Positions 55,948 to 64,000 of a stretch of 64,000 nt of DNA are shown piece by piece. The first letter of the stretch is position 1. Every line of letters begins with the position of its first letter. Source of the DNA: an uncultured Cocleimonas sp. (lineage in GTDB: Bacteria > Pseudomonadota > Gammaproteobacteria > Thiotrichales > Thiotrichaceae); NCBI RefSeq assembly GCF_947495625.1, contig NZ_CANLZW010000023.1:1-64000 (forward strand), in the 5' to 3' direction. The position numbers and the translations under genes were made by a program. Under the pieces are notes generated by a model that was not told the DNA's origin, searched no databases, and saw only the letters and a list, made by a program, of their open reading frames with translations.

Positions 55948-57264
55948 TCAGTGACTATTCTGTTCTTTTTTTATAAAGGGTTTTACCGCATAGCCGTTCA
56001 AGACTTCCTGATCCTTCAATAGCTGGCGACAGCCATGGTACAACAGGGATTGATTTACCTTAGAACGAGTTTTGATACCAGTGACCATCGATGAAATTAT
56101 TCTGCTGTATAGTTTCTCAGCCATTTTACCCACAACTGACGACTTGGGATTTTCCTGTATGGACTTGCCCTGTTCGGACAAACTCATCAATCGGCCATCG
56201 TAAAAATAATCAATCAGTGTCGTCCACGACTGATGCCAGCTATTTACCTGTTGAGAATATTTTTCTAAATTCGCCGAGGTAATTTTAGGACTACTGAATA
56301 CGATTTCATCAATGCTTTGTGCCGCATTTAAGGCCATAAAAACACCGGGGGATAACATCGGATCGACAAAACCAAAAGCATCACCCAACATAACCCAGCC
56401 CTTTCCATAGCCTTTTTCAGAAAGTAATTGGTAATTAGAATAACGCATGACTTTGCTTATACGTTTGGCGTTCTTTCCTTCGTCTTTTAGCAAGGAATTG
56501 TGTTTAATTACATTATCTAAACGTTCTTCCGGGGTTTCTCCGTAACTCTTGGCGGCCTGTTTATTAAGCACCACACCGACAGATAATCTCCCTTTCAAAG
56601 GTATTTGCCATGACCAGCCGTGATCTAATATGGAAACAACAATTTGGCCTTCAATCACTTCTTTGTATTCGAAGTTCTCAAAATGAGCAAAATACGCAAT
56701 ATCATCACGACCACCACGTTTTGCCGGAATATCAAGCAAGCGGCTAAAAAGACGACTTCTCCCCGACGCATCAATCAAAATATCTGGATGTGTTTCTGTG
56801 CTCAATCCAGCATCATTCAAAGACACTTCAGACAGAATTAAATCTCGCTCTGAATTCTCAGGCGCTAATTCTAATGTCGCTTTTTTATTCACAAATCGAA
56901 CACCAACCTCTTCAGCGCGTTGGCGTATCAGTGAATCTAGTTGTGGGCGAGGCGTATTGTAAGAAAAGTTAGGATAATGTTTACCGGGCGTTTGAAACGG
57001 GATATCCATGCGTATGCCACTGCCATGCCTAAAGGATGCACCCCGTTTAATTTGTGAAATAGCGGCGACTTTTTCTTCAATTCCTAAGCGACGGAAAATG
57101 GGCACGACTGCGGGCAAATTTGATTCGCCTACGATTAATTCTGGTTTGCTCAAATTATCATAAATAGTGACCGCGATACCTCTCTCTATGAGAAAGCATC
57201 CTAGCGCGCAGCCTGATGGCCCCGCACCTATAATCGCAACACTTTTAACTTGTTTATCCATCAC
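55948..57264 (-). CDS. Flavin-dependent halogenase-like oxidoreductase (second)
   Basis: A 438-residue FAD enzyme. IIGAGPSGCALG (11-22) is the FAD fold, VGESNLP follows, and GWSWQIPL (216-223) contains the WxWxIP halogenase motif. GWVMLGDAFGFVDPMLSPGVFMAL is the second FAD-contacting block, as in halogenases of the chlorination/bromination class that act on carrier-bound or free phenols. It differs strongly from the first flavoenzyme, so the two probably have different targets. The C-terminal 90 residues are helical and basic. Confidence 0.8.
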   Translation of the reverse strand: MMDKQVKSVAIIGAGPSGCALGCFLIERGIAVTIYDNLSKPELIVGESNLPAVVPIFRRLGIEEKVAAISQIKRGASFRHGSGIRMDIPFQTPGKHYPNFSYNTPRPQLDSLIRQRAEEVGVRFVNKKATLELAPENSERDLILSEVSLNDAGLSTETHPDILIDASGRSRLFSRLLDIPAKRGGRDDIAYFAHFENFEYKEVIEGQIVVSILDHGWSWQIPLKGRLSVGVVLNKQAAKSYGETPEERLDNVIKHNSLLKDEGKNAKRISKVMRYSNYQLLSEKGYGKGWVMLGDAFGFVDPMLSPGVFMALNAAQSIDEIVFSSPKITSANLEKYSQQVNSWHQSWTTLIDYFYDGRLMSLSEQGKSIQENPKSSVVGKMAEKLYSRIISSMVTGIKTRSKVNQSLLYHGCRQLLKDQEVLNGYAVKPFIKKEQNSH

Positions 57265-57307
57265 TTTTTGATTGTTGGTTTGCTAAAAACTATTTGTTCA
57301 TCGCAAG

Positions 57308-58051
57308 CTAACACATGCCACCATTGACGCTAATCGTCTGGCGCGTGATATAAGCCGCTTTATCAGAAAACAGAAAACTAATGGTTGATGATATATCACT
57401 GGCTTGACCAAAAGTGCCCATCGGGATCATCTTTTTAGCTTCTTTGACATAGGCCTCTTCTTTAAAAAGCCCCTCAGTCATATCTGTCTCGATGACTCCG
57501 GGAGCAACCGAATTAACAGTGATTTTACGTTTCGCCAATTCGATAGCGAGCGATTTACTTGCGCCTATAATACCTGCTTTGGCAGCACTATAATTTACCT
57601 GACCACGATTTCCGATTAAACCAGATACAGAGGTTAAGGTCACAATTCTACCGCCCTGTCTTAAACGAATCATTGGCATAATCAATGGGTATAACACATT
57701 ATAGAAGCCATCCAGATTGGTGTGAATCACACTATCCCACTGTTCGGCTTCCATCGCTGGGAATGCGGCGTCGTCAGCGATACCAGCATTACAAACAACA
57801 CCATAGAAAGCCCCGTTTTTCTCTAAATCTGCCTCTAACAAGGCTTTGGTTTGTTCTCTATCACCAATATCAAATTGCATGATTTGACCTGAGCCACCCG
57901 CTTTTTCGATAAGCTCAAGCACTTCATCCGCAGCTTTTTGATTACTATTGTAATGCACAGTGACATCAAAGCCATCAGCGGCAAGTTCAATCGCGGTTGC
58001 CTTGCCGATACCTCGACTGGCGCCAGTGACCAATACTCTTTTTTTACTCAT
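57308..58051 (-). CDS. FabG-like 3-ketoacyl-ACP reductase
   Basis: A 247-residue short-chain dehydrogenase/reductase. TGASRGIG is the NADPH motif, NAG is in VVCNAGIADD, and the Ser-Tyr-Lys triad lies in LTSVSGLIGNRGQVNYSAAKAG. The PGVIETDMTE segment and C-terminal ISVNGGMC fit FabG-type reductases of aryl-polyene clusters. It supplies the ketoreduction between condensation and dehydration. It sits between the MMPL exporter and the second halogenase-like gene in the minus operon. Confidence 0.92.
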   Translation of the reverse strand: MSKKRVLVTGASRGIGKATAIELAADGFDVTVHYNSNQKAADEVLELIEKAGGSGQIMQFDIGDREQTKALLEADLEKNGAFYGVVCNAGIADDAAFPAMEAEQWDSVIHTNLDGFYNVLYPLIMPMIRLRQGGRIVTLTSVSGLIGNRGQVNYSAAKAGIIGASKSLAIELAKRKITVNSVAPGVIETDMTEGLFKEEAYVKEAKKMIPMGTFGQASDISSTISFLFSDKAAYITRQTISVNGGMC

Positions 58052-58082
58052 GATTTGTTTTCCATAACAGCGAACTCTATCT

Positions 58083-60512
58083 CTATTTATAACGTGTTAT
58101 TGCTTTGTTTGCCAAAAACTCGGCATAGATCAACGAAGCAATTAAATTAAAACTATTTCCAATAAATAAAATCATACCAAAACTTTGTGCAACCGGAATA
58201 GCGCTTAAACCTAATAATCCGAAAGACAACAGGCTTGTGATTGCGGAAATAAAGATCGCCTGCTGCGTAACATTTCCGTCTTGAAGTTCATAGGCAAATA
58301 TACCGTAATCCATCCCCAAGCCCAGCACCAGAAACAATGCCATCACATGAAATAGATTGAAGGACACACCCAATACATTCAATAACACAATTAACGCTGC
58401 GGTGGCACACAATGGAACCAGAACAATGTTTAAAGCAGATAATTTACGATAGCGACTCAGTATTAAAAGTGCAATTAAAGCATAGGCTACAAGTAACAAT
58501 TGAGTGGCTGAAACGCGCTGATCTGCCAATGATTTTTTCGCGCTTTCGACCGTATTCACATAGTTTACAAAAGGCATCGTGTTGCTTAGCTTTTCTAGAG
58601 CTTCAAAGTCTGTTCCTTTGGCGATTAAGATAAAGTTTCGAAAATTGTCCCCAGCTTTGCTATTTTTATGCCCCTGTTCTACAGGACTTTTTGCAACCTG
58701 ATCTTTTTTTGTATACCAAAGCGGTGGCAGTATCTCTTTAAAAAGCTCGTTCAGTTGTTGCGGCTCTAGAATCAGTTTTTCTGAATTTGCATATTCAGTT
58801 TTGATGACTTTTGCCTTACTTTTTTCAGCACCCAATAAGGAATACAAGGCATCAACGGCTTGATTGTCTCCGTATAGCTTTCCCTGTATCTGATAGTTCT
58901 CACGCTGCTGTTGAGGCGTTGGCAACCATTGCGTAATACTTTTAAAATTATCGGCTATAAGTGGGGGGGTGGCTTTTACTTTATCGTAAAACGACTCTGT
59001 TAGGCCAATAAGCTCTTCAGAGCTCTGACCACTGATTACCACGAATCTACCTGGTTCATAGTCCGAAGCTATTTGGGATACAGCAACCTCACTCGCTAAT
59101 ATCTCTGGATCAGGCGTAAAGAAAAAACGTGGATCATCACTGGTTTTAACAGCAAATATACTGAGCGCCAAACTCAGCATTAATAGCACAATCGTTATAA
59201 CCACGATTCTGGGACTAAATACCGTTAAGGGTCGCTTGAAAATATTTAATATTGTATTGATGACTGTGTTATTCACCTTAATTCTTTTACTCGAATATTG
59301 CCCTAAACAGATAACGCTTAACCACGCCATTGTTAATCCACAGCAAGAAAACACAGCCACCTTTTTCAAGGCATCGAGTTGAGAAAAATATAAGGCCAAA
59401 TATCCTAATAGTGACGTCACCAAACTTAATAACAGCGCGCTATGTAATCTGGATTGCGAATGCTCAACACCACGTTCTGCGCCAGCACTTACGCCATCTG
59501 ATAAAGCCTGGGACTGATGGAAGAAATAATGAATCGAATAGTCGATTACAATACCAATCAAACTTGCGCCAAACACGATGGTTAATATGTGAATTTTTCC
59601 GTAAATAAAATGCGAAACAGCAAAGGCAAAAGCAACGCCAAAAGCAATCGATAAAAACGGCAGTATCAACGGCACCACACTACGAAACGTTAAGAGCAAT
59701 ACCAGCAGCACGCCAACCATCGAAATAGTGGATATAAAACTGATATCTTTTTTAGATTTACTCGCCGCATCCACGGCAAAGAAAAACACACCTGAGCGCA
59801 GTATTTCAATCTTGTATTTGTCTTTAAGGTCTTTACTAATCGTGTTGATATCAGCAAGCAGTTGATTCTGCCCGTCTAATCCCAGCCCATCTTTTTGCAA
59901 TTTAGTTTGGATAACAGCGTAATGTTTTTTGTGCTTTTTATTTTGCTCGGCATCATCACTACTGCTAGCTTCAGAACCATGGGTTTGCGCCTGTTCCAAA
60001 TCTGCGCTTATCTTTTGCAGAAACTCACTAAAATATTCGCTATGAACGCCTAGAGGGTCTTTTTCAAAAGACATGAGTGGTGCATTTGTGAGTCGAAACA
60101 GCTTCGCCTGAGCTTGTTTTGCAAGCTCTTCTGCACTTTCTTCTTTAATATTTTTCTGCGCTGTTGCAGTGAGTAAGTGAAACCGATATTTCGCCAGTGA
60201 ATCAATGATATCAGTCAGCGATAAAGCATCACTCGATAAAACAGTTAATGGCTTAAGTTCGGATAAGCGTTTGCTCAAATCTGCCTTTGCTGCATCAAGT
60301 TGTTGCTTATCATCAGCACCTACGACGAACAAAATATTACGACTGATATTTTCAGTCAGTCCATCCATCGCATCTTGTGTTGATTGATCTAATTCCAGAT
60401 CTGGTGAAAGATCACCAAGGCTGGTATCGACAACGAGTTTGCCGCTGTTTTGAAAAAAGAAGGCAAGCGTAAAAACAATGCAGATTACAAATAGTGATCG
60501 CCAAACAATCAT
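58083..60512 (-). CDS. MMPL/RND-type exporter of the pigment cluster
   Basis: An 809-residue inner-membrane protein with two large periplasmic loops (about residues 30-250 and 460-630) and two groups of hydrophobic spans, the first with GASLIGIVIDYSIHYFF and the second with VLGLGMDYGIFAYEL, the MMPL/SSD-type signatures. Such proteins accompany aryl-polyene and xanthomonadin loci as putative exporters towards the outer membrane. A copy of the C-rich element falls in the second periplasmic loop (58955-58980). It is 10 bases after the LolA-like gene. Confidence 0.9.
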   Translation of the reverse strand: MIVWRSLFVICIVFTLAFFFQNSGKLVVDTSLGDLSPDLELDQSTQDAMDGLTENISRNILFVVGADDKQQLDAAKADLSKRLSELKPLTVLSSDALSLTDIIDSLAKYRFHLLTATAQKNIKEESAEELAKQAQAKLFRLTNAPLMSFEKDPLGVHSEYFSEFLQKISADLEQAQTHGSEASSSDDAEQNKKHKKHYAVIQTKLQKDGLGLDGQNQLLADINTISKDLKDKYKIEILRSGVFFFAVDAASKSKKDISFISTISMVGVLLVLLLTFRSVVPLILPFLSIAFGVAFAFAVSHFIYGKIHILTIVFGASLIGIVIDYSIHYFFHQSQALSDGVSAGAERGVEHSQSRLHSALLLSLVTSLLGYLALYFSQLDALKKVAVFSCCGLTMAWLSVICLGQYSSKRIKVNNTVINTILNIFKRPLTVFSPRIVVITIVLLMLSLALSIFAVKTSDDPRFFFTPDPEILASEVAVSQIASDYEPGRFVVISGQSSEELIGLTESFYDKVKATPPLIADNFKSITQWLPTPQQQRENYQIQGKLYGDNQAVDALYSLLGAEKSKAKVIKTEYANSEKLILEPQQLNELFKEILPPLWYTKKDQVAKSPVEQGHKNSKAGDNFRNFILIAKGTDFEALEKLSNTMPFVNYVNTVESAKKSLADQRVSATQLLLVAYALIALLILSRYRKLSALNIVLVPLCATAALIVLLNVLGVSFNLFHVMALFLVLGLGMDYGIFAYELQDGNVTQQAIFISAITSLLSFGLLGLSAIPVAQSFGMILFIGNSFNLIASLIYAEFLANKAITRYK
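58951..58982 (-). repeat. C-rich element copy inside the MMPL gene
   Basis: On the minus strand, AGTAAAAGCCACCCCCCCAC then TTATAGCC. It differs at only two bases from the intergenic copy at 45774-45801 plus flank over about 24 bases. In frame it encodes V-K-A-T-P-P-L-I-A. Confidence 0.7.
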
Positions 60513-60522
60513 GAATGATTAC

Positions 60523-61227
60523 TCAGTTTTGGCCGCTGGTAGTGATACGAACTGGATTCAATAATAATTTACAGCCATCAGCAGAAAGCGATGCACACCT
60601 CTCTGAAAATGCAGCATCTTTAGAGAGTTTATCGTTCATCGCATATTGCTGTTTTTCGCTACTCACTATTCTGGTTACTTGCTGGTTTTTATCGGTGATT
60701 GAAATCTGTAACTCTTTTTTAGTATTTGGCTTTGCTAACACAACAGAATCAATAGCCTGTTTCACCATTTTATTTTTCGGTACTAAGCTTAACTCAACGC
60801 CTGTCGTATCATTCTTTGAAATCTGGAAATCGAATTCTTTTGCTATGAACTCAGTATTGCCAGCCATCAAGCCCAGTAACAGATTTGCCAAAAAGTCATG
60901 CTGAACGCCATCCAGAATTTCAACAGAAAGTTTTTCTGGCACTAAAAAGTTGAGTTTTTGATTAGTAAAAACCAGCGACTCGACAATCGGCTTTTGCGTT
61001 TTCCAGATTAAACCTAAATCACAGGAATAAATGAATTCGCCCATTGAAACCAATGGAACTGGTAGACTTTTTATTTGCTTGCTTTGACTGAACTCACCGG
61101 AGAAGTTACACGCTTCTGGCATCATAGACTTTAATGCTTTTATGTTTTCTGGCGTATTGGCGCTTAGTGAAACACTACTAACTACACTGGCCATCAAACA
61201 AAGCATTAACAAAAAAGGTCTAATCAT
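60523..61227 (-). CDS. LolA-like outer-membrane carrier protein
   Basis: A 234-residue periplasmic protein (signal peptide about residues 1-24, LLMLCLMASVVSSVSLSA) of the LolA-related type found in aryl-polyene clusters. CNFSGEFSQSKQIKSLPVPLVSMGEFIYS and GLIWKTQKPIVESLVFT resemble the LolA start. It probably carries the hydrophobic pigment or its lipid across the periplasm together with the MMPL protein. ATGA overlap with the thioesterase gene supports the start. Three late cysteines suggest a disulfide. Confidence 0.85.
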   Translation of the reverse strand: MIRPFLLMLCLMASVVSSVSLSANTPENIKALKSMMPEACNFSGEFSQSKQIKSLPVPLVSMGEFIYSCDLGLIWKTQKPIVESLVFTNQKLNFLVPEKLSVEILDGVQHDFLANLLLGLMAGNTEFIAKEFDFQISKNDTTGVELSLVPKNKMVKQAIDSVVLAKPNTKKELQISITDKNQQVTRIVSSEKQQYAMNDKLSKDAAFSERCASLSADGCKLLLNPVRITTSGQN

Positions 61228-61703
61228 GCATCACCTTGTTCTTCTGGTTTTTCATCAGCTAGGGCCTTAAATGCAGCATCGACGCTATCCAGGAGTTGTT
61301 TAGGCGCATCAAACTGGGTGATTTCTTCTGGCATCTTTACAGCAAATTGCGTCGTCTGCCCCTTGGTAACCACATCTCGCGTTGCGACATCAACAATTAG
61401 ATAATCGATAACGAGCTTATGCTCCCACTCTTTCAGTTCTGCAGTAATTTCAAACTGCTGTTCAAACCGCAAAGGCCTGATGTACTTGGTGTGCAGATCA
61501 ACCACTGGATAAAAATAGCCAGTTTCTTCCATATCTGCATAGGTGAAGCCTATTTTAGACAGCAATTTACAGCGCGCTATTTCAAAATATTTCGGGTAGT
61601 TGCCATGCCATACGATGCGATATGAATCGACATCATAAAAACCCACTTCCATGGGAAGTGTGACACTCAGTGTCGGACCTGCTTTTTTTGAATTGGTTTT
61701 CAT
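61224..61703 (-). CDS. Hot-dog thioesterase (4HBT type)
   Basis: A 159-residue 4-hydroxybenzoyl-CoA-thioesterase-like protein. The catalytic segment is VGFYDVDSYRIVWHGNYPKYFEIARCKLL, with the aspartate typical of the 4HBT group. YIRPLRFEQQFEI and a QTTQFAVKMP strand follow. In aryl-polyene loci such thioesterases edit or release the chain. It sits between the ACP gene and the LolA-like gene, with 16-base and overlap spacing. The tail (EKPEEQGDA) is disordered. Confidence 0.9.
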   Translation of the reverse strand: MKTNSKKAGPTLSVTLPMEVGFYDVDSYRIVWHGNYPKYFEIARCKLLSKIGFTYADMEETGYFYPVVDLHTKYIRPLRFEQQFEITAELKEWEHKLVIDYLIVDVATRDVVTKGQTTQFAVKMPEEITQFDAPKQLLDSVDAAFKALADEKPEEQGDA

Positions 61704-61719
61704 TAAACTGATATTTCTA

Positions 61720-61971
61720 TTAGATTTCTACGATGATTTTAACCACATCATCGATAGTTCTCGCATCTTTAAATAGCTTCGGTGATAAATCTTTGCCGGT
61801 ATGCTTTTTTAGCTCTACCATCAGATCAACCGTATCAATACTGTCAATATCAAGGTCTTGATAGAGGCGCGCATCTGCGACCAGTTCTGCTTCTTCTAAT
61901 TCAAATAACTCGATTAATTTTTCTTTCAACTGTTGAAGAGTTTGTTGGTAGCTTTGTTCATAACTGCTCAT
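61720..61971 (-). CDS. Acyl carrier protein
   Basis: An 83-residue carrier protein. The phosphopantetheine serine is Ser44 in DLDIDSIDTVDLMVEL, within the usual four-helix pattern. Aryl-polyene systems normally use two carrier proteins; only this one is in the window. It needs a phosphopantetheinyl transferase encoded elsewhere or beyond the edge. The gap to the upstream PlsC-like gene is 145 bases and contains a CATAAAT/ATTTATG hairpin followed by T9 on the minus strand, so the ACP onward may have separate transcript control. Confidence 0.92.
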   Translation of the reverse strand: MSSYEQSYQQTLQQLKEKLIELFELEEAELVADARLYQDLDIDSIDTVDLMVELKKHTGKDLSPKLFKDARTIDDVVKIIVEI

Positions 61972-62116
61972 ACTGTAACGCTCATATTTATTCTAACTCA
62001 CTGTATATATTCTTATGCGCAATTGTACTATTAAACGCATTATGAATCTTTCCAAAAAAAAACGCCTGAGCTCTGCATAAATTCCATTTATGTTTTTTAA
62101 CAACAAAAACATAATG

Positions 62117-62929
62117 TCATTCAAAGTGGGGGGGTGGCTTATCAGTTTTGGTTGTATAGTTATCTAATTGCTTAATTGCCGTTAGATAATAGTCTCTTAA
62201 AAAATCAGTTAAACGACGGTATTGAATAGTTCTTGCCAAGCTTGTATCAATGCATTCCTCAATGGTTAACGTAGGATTTATCCGCACTAAAATTTTTGAT
62301 TTGATATCAGGAAGCTGATACCAGCTTTCATACTTTTGCAAAGCACGCGGCGAACACGTTATAAGAAAAGGAACAATATCGCTATTTGCATGAATCGCAA
62401 TATTTGCGGCACCACGTTTGAATTCCAATTGAGTGTCGTATTGGTTACGCGTACCTTCAGGAAATATTAGAATATTTTCACCAGCGGCAAGTTTCTCCGC
62501 AGCCATGCCTACCAGATCTTCTTCATCATTAGGAATATAACCGGCCAGACTCACGGTTAGGCGTGTTACAAGATTACGAAAAAGTGCTTCTTTCACCACG
62601 CAACATACATCATCTACATAGGCTAAAATAAATAACGCATCAATCAACATAGAATGATTGGAAATGACAACTTTGCCTTTGATTTCATCGCTATTAAGTC
62701 GTTCTAAATCATAAGACATCAATCCCAGAAATTGCATAAAATCAACATAGAACTTACACAGTCTTTGTATGGTTTTACGGATTTTTTTCTGCTTCCCTTC
62801 CTGATCCTTTACAAAAACAACAATCAAAACAGCATGAATGACAGGAAAGAATGCGCCCACAGTAAATACAATATAACTAATGCCTGCAGCGATAATCCGC
62901 CAGTAATGGTTGAGAGATAGGATCTTCAA
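62117..62929 (-). CDS. PlsC-like 1-acylglycerol-3-phosphate O-acyltransferase
   Basis: A 270-residue membrane-associated acyltransferase. N-terminal hydrophobic spans are followed by the HX4D motif in VISNHSMLIDALF, then the FPEGTR motif in ILIFPEGTRNQYDTQLEFKRGA and NSDIVPFLI. It probably builds the lipid anchor of the pigment, complementing the LpxL-like enzyme. The last eight residues (DKPPPHFE) are encoded by a C-rich element, so the natural C-terminus may have been extended by it. Confidence 0.87.
   Translation of the reverse strand: MKILSLNHYWRIIAAGISYIVFTVGAFFPVIHAVLIVVFVKDQEGKQKKIRKTIQRLCKFYVDFMQFLGLMSYDLERLNSDEIKGKVVISNHSMLIDALFILAYVDDVCCVVKEALFRNLVTRLTVSLAGYIPNDEEDLVGMAAEKLAAGENILIFPEGTRNQYDTQLEFKRGAANIAIHANSDIVPFLITCSPRALQKYESWYQLPDIKSKILVRINPTLTIEECIDTSLARTIQYRRLTDFLRDYYLTAIKQLDNYTTKTDKPPPHFE
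62118..62145 (-). repeat. C-rich element forming the 3' end of the PlsC-like gene
   Basis: On the minus strand, AAGCCACCCCCCCACTTTGA then the stop TGA. The core is present with C7 and TAC changed to CAC; no T-tract follows directly. Confidence 0.65.
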
Positions 62930-62972
62930 GGATTTATCTGGGAATAGATAGAAGGACGTTTAAAGTCAAACA

Positions 62973-63917
62973 CTAAGCGCAATAGCATTCAACTTCGACA
63001 AGCAAGTTAGAACGGCAAATATCTGCAATTGTGTAAATTTTCGCCGCATCGGGAAAATCTATATCTAATGATTTCTTTGATTCTTCCAGGCAAGATTTAT
63101 TTCGCAGATACACTTTCATGGTTTGAATCGAATCAACTTCGTAGCCGGTTTTTTCCAGCAAGTGAAAAATATTATCTTTGGTGATTTGTAGTTGGGCGGC
63201 TAAATCACCCTCATGCAACGTCTCATGTCCAATGATACTAGCCGTACCAGAGATAAATAACAGATTGCCTTTAGGGTGTTCGAGACTGGTTGCACGCGCA
63301 AAAGATGGACTACTGATACCATATTGGCGCGGATACTGATAAGCGTTCTGCTGTTTATTATTGGTATGGTGAATGCCTTTGTAAACGCTGGATATTGCGT
63401 ATATCGTCATGCCGCCAGTGACATTTCCAACGGCAGTAGCAGCAGGAAAATCAGCATCGTTTATGCCCGCCTGTTTAAATGCTTTGAGGCGACCATTACA
63501 AAATAATTTATAGTTTTCGTTATCGCCCAGCCCTTTATTGATCGCAGGCACATAGTTCCAGAAACGTAACAGGTTTTGTTGTTCGGTTTGATTAATAAAT
63601 GCTAATAACTCAGCGTAAACAGACTCTGTTGCTGCCTCTAAGTCTTCACATTCTTCTGCTGTTAAGCTAATAGATGTAAACAAAAAACCGCCAGATTCAG
63701 ACCACTTGCATAAGCCAGATATTCCGCTGATTACAGGCTCATCTTTAATCTTCCATAATTCATGCACAAAATCGCTGGCATCGGTTCTACCGAGACCTGA
63801 AGGTATGTGATTTTGACTTTGACGAGTGATCGGACAATCGAAACCAATAACAGCCAAATTCTGGGATTCTGCATTGAGTTGTTCTGCCGATGCACTCGAA
63901 TAAGAATTAATAAGCAT
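62973..63917 (-). CDS. Chorismatase of the XanB2/FkbO/Hyg5 type
   Basis: A 314-residue enzyme that in its family splits chorismate to pyruvate and hydroxybenzoate (3-hydroxybenzoate, and 4-hydroxybenzoate in XanB2) or a cyclohexadiene acid (FkbO). Recognised segments are LLRFWNYVPAINKG, NYKLFCNGRLKAF, FPAATAVGN, ARATSLEHP, FISGTASIIGHETLHEGDLAAQL and ADICRSNLLVEVECY. The C-terminal part is YjgF/RutC-like, as is usual. Which product is made cannot be read by eye. It gives the cluster its own aromatic starter supply. Its start overlaps the gene at the right edge by 11 bases. Confidence 0.87.
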   Translation of the reverse strand: MLINSYSSASAEQLNAESQNLAVIGFDCPITRQSQNHIPSGLGRTDASDFVHELWKIKDEPVISGISGLCKWSESGGFLFTSISLTAEECEDLEAATESVYAELLAFINQTEQQNLLRFWNYVPAINKGLGDNENYKLFCNGRLKAFKQAGINDADFPAATAVGNVTGGMTIYAISSVYKGIHHTNNKQQNAYQYPRQYGISSPSFARATSLEHPKGNLLFISGTASIIGHETLHEGDLAAQLQITKDNIFHLLEKTGYEVDSIQTMKVYLRNKSCLEESKKSLDIDFPDAAKIYTIADICRSNLLVEVECYCA

Positions 63918-64000
63918 TTTCTGTATTCTCTAGCGAAGAATGTTCATATTCAGCCGAACGAGGACTAAAACATGAAAAAGGTTTTAAATGGAAATTAGCT
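63907..64000 (-). CDS. C-terminal fragment of an upstream gene, truncated by the window edge
   Basis: A frame open to the edge ends at 63907-63909 with 30 visible residues finishing ...AEYEHSSLENTENAY. It overlaps the chorismatase start by 11 bases, the pattern of a coupled operon. Nothing in the fragment identifies a family. Candidates from related clusters are an aryl-CoA/ACP ligase or a reductase, which cannot be tested here. Confidence 0.5.
   Translation of the reverse strand, partial: ANFHLKPFSCFSPRSAEYEHSSLENTENAY

Overview
This window looks like the chromosome of a free-living, probably aquatic gammaproteobacterium. The DNA is visibly AT-rich. The housekeeping genes match gammaproteobacterial proteins and gene orders: a yffB-like gene before dapE, rplM-rpsI, mqo, fumC, hrcA/grpE/dnaK/dnaJ/dapB, a perM-hda pair, and nadK near hrcA. 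I cannot assign a family or genus. I see no rRNA, tRNA, CRISPR array, prophage or transposase.

Layout. About 0.3-8 kb holds an orphan solute-binding protein, yffB-like/dapE, a chalcone-isomerase-fold protein, a TrmB-like methyltransferase overlapping a HAD phosphatase, rplM-rpsI and mqo. Between mqo and the next gene is a strong candidate for a small regulatory RNA on the minus strand (near-consensus promoter, two hairpins, U-tract). About 8.3-15 kb is a beta-oxidation operon (YiiX-like hydrolase, FadE, FadI, FadJ). About 15-30 kb is a mosaic of short, mostly monocistronic genes: a degenerate M28 peptidase, LysR, DUF-type small proteins, cytochrome c, BrkB/YihY, a PL14 lyase, fumC, a DksA-like protein, an AhpD-like protein, DUF533 and a cold-shock protein. 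It also has a DnaA-box cluster. About 30-38.7 kb is the heat-shock and replication-control block on the minus strand. About 38.9-46.7 kb has a glycosyltransferase pair, an EamA transporter, nadK, a TlpA-like protein, DUF1244, DUF1704 and MipA.

From 46.8 kb to the right edge (and beyond it) lies an aryl-polyene-type biosynthetic cluster built as two convergent operons. The plus operon (46852-55027) encodes a ketosynthase, a chain-length factor, a halogenase-like flavoenzyme, a COG4648 membrane protein, two hot-dog dehydratases, a GT2 glycosyltransferase, an LpxL-like acyltransferase and a second ketosynthase. The minus operon (55077 to the edge) encodes a Cupin_8/JmjC-like protein, a second halogenase-like flavoenzyme, a ketoreductase, an MMPL exporter, a LolA-like carrier, a thioesterase, an acyl carrier protein, a PlsC-like acyltransferase and a chorismatase of the XanB2/FkbO/Hyg5 type. 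The chorismatase suggests a hydroxybenzoate head group made directly from chorismate, as in xanthomonadins. The two flavoenzymes suggest a halogenated pigment. The expected aryl-activating ligase and second carrier protein are not in view.

The other striking feature is a dispersed short element with core TCACCCCCCTACTT, usually followed within about 15 bases by a T-tract. There are about 20 copies or variants here, roughly one per 3 kb. Most are intergenic, often just after a stop codon in the sense orientation. Some form inverted pairs with perfect arms, and four lie inside coding sequences. It behaves like a mobile or amplified terminator/REP-like family, and I do not recognise it as a named repeat.
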